Below are positions 9,033-13,158 of a stretch of 14,304 nucleotides of DNA, piece by piece (position 1 is the first letter of the stretch; the number at the start of each line of letters is the position of its first letter). This stretch comes from CAZKVJ01 sp964556225 (GTDB taxonomy: Bacteria > Actinomycetota > Acidimicrobiia > Acidimicrobiales > Ilumatobacteraceae): assembly GCA_964556225.1 (NCBI GenBank), contig CAZKVJ010000037.1:1-14304 (forward strand), in the 5' to 3' direction. The notes beneath the pieces are model-generated. The model made no database searches, was not told the DNA's origin, and saw only the letters and a list, made by a program, of their open reading frames with translations. The position numbers and the translations under genes were made by a program.

Positions 9033-9062
9033 TGTGGTCACCGCAGTCTGTAGTGTGGTCAC
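9033..9062 (+). promoter_or_regulatory. Leaderless promoter and probable operator of the Phd-PIN module
   Basis: TGTGGTCAC occurs twice, at 9033-9041 and 9054-9062, with starts 21 bp apart (two helical turns). The second copy overlaps a TANNNT -10 hexamer, TAGTGT (9051-9056), which ends 6 nt before the ATG at 9063. There is no Shine-Dalgarno sequence, so transcription probably starts at or next to the start codon. Phd/YefM antitoxins usually repress their own operon, so the repeats are probable antitoxin sites. No convincing -35 box is visible. Confidence 0.55.
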
Positions 9063-9317
9063 ATGGAGGTCGGGGTGCGAGAGCTCAAGGCGCGACTCTC
9101 CGAGTTCTTGGGTCGGGTCGCTGCCGGCGAGGAGGTGGTCGTCACCGACCGGGGCCGGCCGGTGGCGCGCATCGTGTCATTCACGGCTGCGTCCGCGGTC
9201 GAGCGCGGCATCGACGAGGGCTGGATCGAGGCGCCGCGCCGCCAGGGCCTGGGACCCGCCGACCGCCACCGCGCCCCGCGAGCCGTGCTCGACGTGTTGG
9301 ACGAGGACCGCGGGTGA
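9063..9317 (+). CDS. Phd/YefM-family antitoxin
   Basis: An 84-residue antitoxin that should bind and neutralise the PIN toxin encoded directly downstream and repress their shared promoter. The N-terminal half (residues 1-40) shows the Phd/YefM pattern: VGVRELKARLSEFLGRVAAGE, then VVVTDRGRPVARIV. This is the dimerising, DNA-binding part of the family. The remaining charged, Pro/Arg-rich tail is where such antitoxins grip the toxin. The stop codon overlaps the toxin's GTG start (GTGA), so translation is probably coupled. The ATG has no Shine-Dalgarno sequence but has a -10 box 6 nt upstream, which fits a leaderless mRNA. Confidence 0.88.
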   Translation: MEVGVRELKARLSEFLGRVAAGEEVVVTDRGRPVARIVSFTAASAVERGIDEGWIEAPRRQGLGPADRHRAPRAVLDVLDEDRG

Positions 9318-9715
9318 CGCTGTACGTCGACTCCAGCGCGCTCTTGAAGCGCTACGTCGACGAGCACGACTCCGAGGCCGCGGCGGGGCTGATGGCGAGC
9401 GACCCGGTGCTGGTGACGTCGCGGCTCACCGAGGTCGAGGTCCGCCGCAACCTCGCCCGCCTGCTCGACGGCGACGCGCTCGTGGCCAGTCGCCGCCAGC
9501 TTCAGCGTGACCTCGACGCCTTCGCCCTGGTCGCGCTCGATGCCGTCACCTGCAACGAGGCGGCCCGCATCGCCGAGCAGACCCAGTGCCGGTCGCTCGA
9601 TGCCCTGCACCTGGCGGCGGCCCTCCGGGCCGGTCGTGCCACGGTGGTGCTGACCTTCGATCTCCGCCAAGCCCAGGCCGCCCGATCGCTCGGCCTCGCC
9701 GTCACCGGCGCCTGA
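9314..9715 (+). CDS. PIN-domain ribonuclease toxin (VapC-like)
   Basis: A 133-residue PIN-domain protein, by family expectation a Mg-dependent endoribonuclease that blocks translation when free of its antitoxin; the RNA target is unknown. The acidic active-site residues are all present: Asp6 in LYVDSSALLKRYV, Glu40 in LTEVEVRR, Asp96 in SLDALHLAAA and Asp116 in LTFDLRQA. The GTG at 9314 overlaps the antitoxin stop by 4 nt and begins right before the first PIN strand. The frame stays open upstream to 8858, but that longer reading would run through the antitoxin gene and intergenic repeat, so it is rejected. Pairing of a Phd-type antitoxin with a PIN toxin is common. Confidence 0.9.
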   Translation: MTLYVDSSALLKRYVDEHDSEAAAGLMASDPVLVTSRLTEVEVRRNLARLLDGDALVASRRQLQRDLDAFALVALDAVTCNEAARIAEQTQCRSLDALHLAAALRAGRATVVLTFDLRQAQAARSLGLAVTGA

Positions 9716-9738
9716 CGCGCCGCACCAGCGCCCGCCCC

Positions 9739-9792
9739 GGCTTTTCAGCGCGAATCCCCGCTGTGAGAGCGGGGATTGCGCCGCGAAAGGCC
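9739..9792. repeat. Palindromic intergenic repeat, copy 3
   Basis: One of the two best-preserved copies. Outer arms GGCTTTTC/GAAAGGCC (one mismatch) flank a perfect 10-bp inner stem, AATCCCCGCT (9753-9762) with AGCGGGGATT (9768-9777), around the loop GTGAG. By my count it matches copy 6 at 51 of 54 positions. It lies 23 bp past the PIN toxin stop, where it could terminate that operon. Confidence 0.88.
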
Positions 9793-9920
9793 CTGACCGG
9801 TGTGGGTGATGGTGACGAGCACCCCGGGGGCTGCCTGTACCTCGCCGTCGGGCTGTAGGGCGGGGGAGCGGAGGCCGGGTGGGTCCTCAGCCCACCGCCC
9901 GAGCGAGCCGATCCTCTCGC

Positions 9921-10709
9921 ATGACACGACGCGCGGGACGGCGCGGGCGTCAGATCGCCCGCCACCACCTCTGGGCGAGTGCCCGCAGGAACCTCCGGAT
10001 CCTCATCGGCCTGGCGGCCGTCTGGGTGGTGCTCGGAGCGTCCTCCGTCACGACGCTCGCGGTCGCTGGGCTGACCGGGGTGGCGTGGTTCGTCGCCGGC
10101 GCCTGGCTCTGCGCGCTGGCCGTGGTCCTGCACCGCCTACTGGAGTTCACGACACCGCGGCGTCACGCGGTCGGCGCCGAGGCCGAGGTGCTCACGTCGA
10201 ACGAGATCCACCGCCTGCGGCGCCGGGGATGGCGGCTCATCGACTCGATCGAGCTGCGCGGCTTCGACATCGACCACGTCGCCGTGGGACCGGGCGGGGT
10301 GGTGGTGCTGGAGACGAAGTGGCGCTCGAACCCGTGGCCGGTCGTCGACGGCATGCCGCGCGGCGCCGATGCCGAGCGGGCGATCCAACAGGTCTGCAAG
10401 AACGCCTGGCGGATGGGCCACCACGTGTCGAGCGTGACGAAGGTCGGCGTCGAGGCCGGGGCGGTGCTGGTCGTCTGGGGGCCAGGCCGCCCGGACACCG
10501 ACGTTCCGATCGCGCTCGGCGGCGACGCCGTGCTCGTCCCCGGCCGGTTGCTCGGCCGCTACCTGACATCACGCCCAGCAGTGCTCGACCCGGCCGACGT
10601 CGCACGGATCGCCGGTGCGCTGGAGACGTACACGAGACAGCGTGACGCCTTCGAGGCCGAGCGGGCGAAGGCGCACGACGCTCGAACCGCCACCGCCGGT
10701 CATCGCTGA
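9921..10709 (+). CDS. Membrane-anchored NERD (nuclease-related) domain protein
   Basis: A 262-residue protein with a very basic N-terminus, a hydrophobic region that can form two transmembrane helices (about 27-50 and 52-70), and a cytoplasmic NERD domain. NERD is a PD-(D/E)XK-related fold thought to be a nuclease; its cellular role is not settled. The core motifs are visible: GAEAEV (85-90), FDIDHVAVGPGGVVVLETKW (115-134) giving Asp118 and the Glu131-x-Lys133 pair, and AIQQV (154-158). ATG 9921 has no clear Shine-Dalgarno sequence. A GTG at 9879 has GGAGG 4 nt upstream and would add 14 residues, but 5 of its 14 codons end in A/T, unlike the gene body, so the shorter form is favoured. It stands alone between two toxin-antitoxin modules. 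Confidence 0.82.
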   Translation: MTRRAGRRGRQIARHHLWASARRNLRILIGLAAVWVVLGASSVTTLAVAGLTGVAWFVAGAWLCALAVVLHRLLEFTTPRRHAVGAEAEVLTSNEIHRLRRRGWRLIDSIELRGFDIDHVAVGPGGVVVLETKWRSNPWPVVDGMPRGADAERAIQQVCKNAWRMGHHVSSVTKVGVEAGAVLVVWGPGRPDTDVPIALGGDAVLVPGRLLGRYLTSRPAVLDPADVARIAGALETYTRQRDAFEAERAKAHDARTATAGHR

Positions 10710-10742
10710 TCGGCGTCGACGCCCCGGCTGGCCCGGTTCTCG

Positions 10743-10796
10743 GCGTTCTCGGTGCGATTTCCCGCGCTCACGACGGGAATGGACACCGAAATGCTC
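10743..10796. repeat. Palindromic intergenic repeat, copy 4 (degenerate, opposite orientation)
   Basis: A weak family member with arms CGGTG/CACCG and inner stem TTCCCG (10759-10764) with CGGGAA (10774-10779). The loop reads CTCAC, the reverse complement of the GTGAG loop in copies 3 and 6, so this copy is probably inverted relative to them. It lies about 35 bp past the NERD gene stop. Confidence 0.6.
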
Positions 10797-10862
10797 GCGA
10801 GCACCGTCGGCGCACGCCTTCGTCGGCCCGACGGTTGTTGCGCGCCGACCCGCCACGTGTCG

Positions 10863-10935
10863 CGTTCTGGGCACACGATGGTTCGCGAAACCCCTGCTCG
10901 GCGGGTTGTCGACGCGATGTTGTGTGCCCAGAACG
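10863..10935. repeat. 73-nt inverted-repeat element with perfect 14-bp arms
   Basis: Arms CGTTCTGGGCACAC (10863-10876) and GTGTGCCCAGAACG (10922-10935) are exact reverse complements. Inside them, CGCG (10884-10887) can pair with CGCG (10913-10916), and AACCC (10889-10893) with GGGTT (10903-10907), leaving a 9-nt loop. The arms differ in sequence from the 54-bp repeat family. It may be a structured RNA, a regulatory hairpin, a miniature mobile element or a terminator; the sequence does not decide between these. Confidence 0.7.
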
Positions 10936-10979
10936 TGCGTGACGGCGCTGGCGATCAGCCGGTGGGGTCGCCCGCCTCG

Positions 10980-11033
10980 GGCTTTCCAGTGCGAATCCCC
11001 GCTGTGGGAGCGTGGATCCCGCCGCGAAGGGCC
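10980..11033. repeat. Palindromic intergenic repeat, copy 5
   Basis: A 54-bp copy aligned without gaps to copy 6, with 6 differences by my count. Some of these break stem pairing: GCGTGGAT replaces GCGGGGAT in the right inner arm. It lies 28 bp beyond the stop of the second PIN toxin gene. Confidence 0.82.
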
Positions 11034-11060
11034 GCCCGACGGTGGTCGGCGACCGTCGTG

Positions 11061-11474
11061 TCAGATGGCGAGGATGGACACGTTCGGGTGATGTGCTGCG
11101 AGCCGGCGGAGGTCGTCGGGGTCGTGGGTGGCCACGATCCCGCCCCCGAATCGGATCGCTGTCGCGACGACGAGGGCGTCGATCGCCATCTCGCTCGCCG
11201 CGTCGACGCTCGACAGGAGGTGCCCCGCGATACGAGCCATCCGGGTGCCGGTCGTCACGACTTGCGCGAAGCCTCGAGCCAGCACCGCGTCGATCGCCTC
11301 GTCCGACCCGCGTCCCCGGTACAGCTCGACGAGGACGACGGAGGGAATGCGCACCGGAGCGTTGCGCTCATGGGCACTGCGCATGGCGGCGCGGACGCGC
11401 TGGTGGCGCCGCAGGTCCTGTCGGGGGCGGGCCAGTGCGGAGACGGCCTCGCTGTCGAGGACTAGGACGGCCAC
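11061..11474 (-). CDS. PIN-domain ribonuclease toxin (VapC-like)
   Basis: A 137-residue PIN-domain toxin, predicted to cleave RNA when not held by the RHH antitoxin encoded just upstream. The catalytic acids fit the family: Asp7 in LVLDSEAVSAL, Glu50 in VLVELYRG, Asp99 in EMAIDALVVATA and Asp118 in IVATHDPDDL. The GTG at 11474 lies 13 nt inside the antitoxin gene, so the two are probably translationally coupled; no later start precedes the first PIN strand. The target RNA is unknown. It is only distantly similar by eye to the other two PIN toxins here, so this is not a local duplication. Confidence 0.9.
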   Translation of the reverse strand: MAVLVLDSEAVSALARPRQDLRRHQRVRAAMRSAHERNAPVRIPSVVLVELYRGRGSDEAIDAVLARGFAQVVTTGTRMARIAGHLLSSVDAASEMAIDALVVATAIRFGGGIVATHDPDDLRRLAAHHPNVSILAI

Positions 11475-11680
11475 AGGTCGTCGACGCGGTCGACGAGACC
11501 GGCGGGCAACGGACCGAACTCGTCGTCCAGCTCGACGAGGTACTCCTGGAGCAGGTCACGCTCGAGCTCATGCTCGACGGCCTGGGAGACGAAGCGGCTC
11601 AGGCCCCGGTCACCCACGTGGGACTCGACTCGCGCCGCGAGCGCCTCGTCCACGCTGACCGACCACTTCCTCACCGTCAT
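11462..11680 (-). CDS. Ribbon-helix-helix (CopG/VapB-like) antitoxin
   Basis: A 72-residue antitoxin paired with the overlapping PIN toxin. The N-terminal RKWSVSVDEALAARVESH strand-helix, followed by GLSRFVSQAVEHELE, matches a ribbon-helix-helix DNA-binding fold (about residues 1-40). The acidic, hydrophobic C-terminus (YLVELDDEFGPLP and the terminal VDDLWPS) would wrap the toxin. ATG 11680 has no Shine-Dalgarno sequence; a TANNNT box ends 6 nt upstream. The assignment as an RHH antitoxin rests on size, position and this pattern rather than a specific family match. Confidence 0.85.
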   Translation of the reverse strand: MTVRKWSVSVDEALAARVESHVGDRGLSRFVSQAVEHELERDLLQEYLVELDDEFGPLPAGLVDRVDDLWPS

Positions 11681-11686
11681 GCGGAA

Positions 11687-11701
11687 ATGCTACCACGGTA
11701 G
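11687..11701 (-). promoter_or_regulatory. Leaderless promoter and palindromic operator of the second PIN module
   Basis: On the minus strand the -10 box TAGCAT (11692-11687) ends 6 nt before the ATG at 11680. It partly overlaps a 12-bp inverted repeat, CTACC-GT-GGTAG on that strand (11701-11690). An RHH dimer bound there would cover the -10 box. This fits the autorepression normal for such operons. No Shine-Dalgarno sequence or clear -35 box was found. Confidence 0.55.
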
Positions 11702-11740
11702 GAACACGGCGGATACGGTCCGCGGTCCGGCTGTCGCCTC

Positions 11741-11794
11741 GGCTTCTCAGTGCGAATCCCCGCTGTGAGAGCGGGGATTCCGCCGCGAAAGGCC
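11741..11794. repeat. Palindromic intergenic repeat, copy 6
   Basis: A well-preserved 54-bp copy, nearly identical to copy 3. It has outer arms GGCTTCTC/GAAAGGCC and inner stem AATCCCCGCT/AGCGGGGATT around GTGAG. It separates the second and third toxin-antitoxin modules, lying 54 bp downstream of the third PIN toxin stop and upstream of the second module's promoter. Confidence 0.88.
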
Positions 11795-11848
11795 GGGCGC
11801 CGTCAGGAGCCCGGAGCCGGTGTCTCGCGGCCGACGGTGCCCTGCGGC

Positions 11849-12241
11849 TCAGCCGAGCACCTCGACGCGACATCCGAGCCCAGGGGCGCTCGCCAGGCGT
11901 TCGTCGGCGGTGACCAGCACCACATCGAGCAGCTCGGCCAACGCCACGTAGGCGGCGTCGTAGACGCTCAGGTTGGTGCGGTGCGCCCAGGCCTGCTGGA
12001 GGAGTCGCCGATGGGCGACGCGACGCAGGTCCAGGGCGAGGAGGTCCTCGAGCGCGAGCGCGGCCCGGCGCTCGTCGAGACGGCCGGCGAGATGGGCGCG
12101 ACGGATGACGGACAGGACCTCGAGGTCGACGATCTCCGGGGCCACGAGGGTCTGACCACGCAGGCGTCCCCGCGCCGTGTCGCCATCGGCGCCGTCGTCG
12201 GCGAGGGCCGGTGCGACGACCGAGGCGTCGACGACGATCAC
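11849..12241 (-). CDS. PIN-domain ribonuclease toxin (VapC-like)
   Basis: A 130-residue PIN-domain toxin paired with the FitA-like antitoxin upstream. Conserved acids: Asp5 in VIVVDASVVAPAL, Glu41 in IVDLEVLSVIRR, Asp95 in LSVYDAAYVALAE and Asp113 in LVTADERLA. The DAAYVALAE and VTADERL patterns are typical of VapC proteins. The GTG at 12241 overlaps the antitoxin TGA by 4 nt (GTGA), as in the first module. The frame stays open further upstream through the antitoxin gene to 12541, but nothing in that extension resembles a PIN domain. It should act as a Mg-dependent RNase on an unknown target. Confidence 0.9.
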   Translation of the reverse strand: MIVVDASVVAPALADDGADGDTARGRLRGQTLVAPEIVDLEVLSVIRRAHLAGRLDERRAALALEDLLALDLRRVAHRRLLQQAWAHRTNLSVYDAAYVALAELLDVVLVTADERLASAPGLGCRVEVLG

Positions 12242-12465
12242 CGTTGCCGGTCGTGCCGCAACGCCTCGACCGTCGCCGGGAACGTGACCGAGCCGCCCGA
12301 TCGGCCGCCGGCCCGGTCGAGCACCTCGTCGAGGGGTGGGTGGGACGTCTCGGCTCGGAGCAGCTCGAGGAGGTACTCCTGCAGGGACTGTCCGGCCAGC
12401 GCGGCGCGCCGGCGGAGCTCGGCGTGGACGCCGGAGGGAACGTCTTTGATCTGCACGCTGGGCAC
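12238..12465 (-). CDS. FitA/VapB-like ribbon-helix-helix antitoxin
   Basis: A 75-residue antitoxin of the FitA type. Its N-terminal VQIKDVPSGVHAELRRRAAL then SLQEYLLELLRAE is the characteristic strand-helix-helix that binds DNA as a dimer (about residues 3-40). The C-terminal part, ending VTFPATVEALRHDRQR, should mask the toxin. It starts with GTG at 12465 and has no Shine-Dalgarno sequence; a TANNNT box ends 6 nt upstream. It should neutralise the adjacent PIN toxin and repress the operon. Confidence 0.88.
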   Translation of the reverse strand: MPSVQIKDVPSGVHAELRRRAALAGQSLQEYLLELLRAETSHPPLDEVLDRAGGRSGGSVTFPATVEALRHDRQR

Positions 12466-12471
12466 GCTGGA

Positions 12472-12492
12472 AGTCTAGCGCCAATATGGCGC
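12472..12492 (-). promoter_or_regulatory. Leaderless promoter and palindromic operator of the third PIN module
   Basis: On the minus strand TAGACT (12477-12472) forms a TANNNT -10 box ending 6 nt before the GTG at 12465. Directly upstream, 12478-12492 is a perfect inverted repeat, GCGCCA-TAT-TGGCGC on that strand. It is well placed for an RHH antitoxin dimer to block RNA polymerase. CTGTTG at 12500-12495 lies 17 bp upstream and is a weak -35 candidate. Confidence 0.58.
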
Positions 12493-12614
12493 CACAACAG
12501 GCAGATTGCCGCTGCCCGAGGGTACATGTCCGTCTGTACATGCAGCGTCGGGCCGTGCCGGCTCCGCTGTTCGTTGCGCCGATGCCGCTGGCCGACGACT
12601 GAGGGGGGACTCAA

Positions 12615-13142
12615 GTGCTCGGACTTCGTGCCGCGCGTCGCAGCGCGATGCCGATCGCCATCCTGGTGGGGCTGATCGTCGCGGTGGGAACCGTGGCCGC
12701 GCCGGTCCGGTCCGAACGGGCTTCGGCGAGCGGCTGTGCGACCAGCTCCAACGACGCAGGCTTCGACGAGGCACCCCTCGGTTGCCGCAACTTCGTCGTG
12801 GAGCTCGCACCTGGCGAGCGGTTGTCGAGGGCGGCACTGCTCGCCGCGGCGAACGAGTACGTGGGCTTCGGCTTCAGCGAGAACTTCCTCTGGTACGCCC
12901 GCGATGCCATGACGACCGTGAACGACTCCCATGCGACGTGGAGCGGCTGTGACACGTTTCCGCAGGGCGTGTGTCAATCGGTGCACACCGACCACAACGT
13001 CCTGGACTTCTTCAGCGGTGCGCCGTCGGTCACGTTGAGCTCGTTCGAGCACGGCGGCGTCGCGATCTTCCTGGGGTGCGGGAACTGGCTGACGGGCGTG
13101 TCGATCCCCACGCCCGCTCAGATTCGAGGGGGCCCCGTGTGA
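12615..13142 (+). CDS. Small secreted protein of unknown family
   Basis: A 175-residue protein with a Sec signal peptide: Arg-rich start, hydrophobic core MPIAILVGLIVAVGTVAAPV, and likely cleavage in the RASASGC region (about residues 37-40). The mature part has five cysteines, aromatic-rich stretches (YVGFGFSENFLWYARDAM and VLDFF) and a terminal IFLGCGNWLTG segment followed by a Pro-rich end. I do not recognise the family or any catalytic motif. Start GTG 12615 is preceded by a strong Shine-Dalgarno sequence (GAGGGGGGA, about 6 nt away), better placed than the internal ATG at 12648. The abrupt PTPAQIRG ending resembles the linker after which surface proteins usually continue with Ig-like modules, so it may be a truncated relative of a longer protein. 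That is only a suggestion. Confidence 0.72.
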   Translation: MLGLRAARRSAMPIAILVGLIVAVGTVAAPVRSERASASGCATSSNDAGFDEAPLGCRNFVVELAPGERLSRAALLAAANEYVGFGFSENFLWYARDAMTTVNDSHATWSGCDTFPQGVCQSVHTDHNVLDFFSGAPSVTLSSFEHGGVAIFLGCGNWLTGVSIPTPAQIRGGPV

Positions 13143-13158
13143 TGAACATGCCCGCCAG

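Larger units (their letters stand above)
10710..11060. other. 351-bp convergent intergenic gap rich in inverted repeats
   Basis: No credible gene lies between the stops of the NERD gene and the second PIN toxin. The open frames across it owe their length to high GC, and one reads the repeat as a VRIPAVGAW-like peptide. The gap holds palindromic repeat copies 4 and 5, an 8-bp inverted repeat ACCGTCGG/CCGACGGT (10803-10810 with 10828-10835), and a 73-nt inverted-repeat element (10863-10935). It could hold terminators for both flanking genes, an unrecognised structured RNA, or a pile-up of miniature elements. Confidence 0.7.

Noticed and set aside
8967..9062. Extended start for the ATPase at 9062
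   Set aside because: It would translate through a palindromic repeat and overlap the antitoxin promoter. The ATG at 8966 has a good Shine-Dalgarno sequence.
9878..9896. Intrinsic terminator (GGTGGG/CCCACC hairpin)
   Set aside because: The stem is only 6 bp and no T-run follows. It lies just before a start codon rather than after a gene.
9879..9920. GTG start for the NERD protein
   Set aside because: GGAGG lies close upstream, but the 14 added codons have poor third-position GC. A GGTGGG/CCCACC hairpin also spans the site. I kept ATG 9921, though this remains open.
9586..11091. Small open frames crossing the repeats (peptides with an RIPAVRAG-like string)
   Set aside because: The shared string is simply translation of the 54-bp repeat in one frame. 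These frames also overlap well-supported genes and have no domain support.
8972..11794. Integron-like cassette array with the palindromes as attC sites
   Set aside because: Spacing and toxin-antitoxin content are suggestive, but I see no GTTRRRY-type core sites or integrase. The genes point in both directions, and one repeat lies in a divergent promoter region.
6220..11794. CRISPR array
   Set aside because: Copies are hundreds to thousands of bases apart, palindromic and separated by genes. No regular spacers or cas genes are present.
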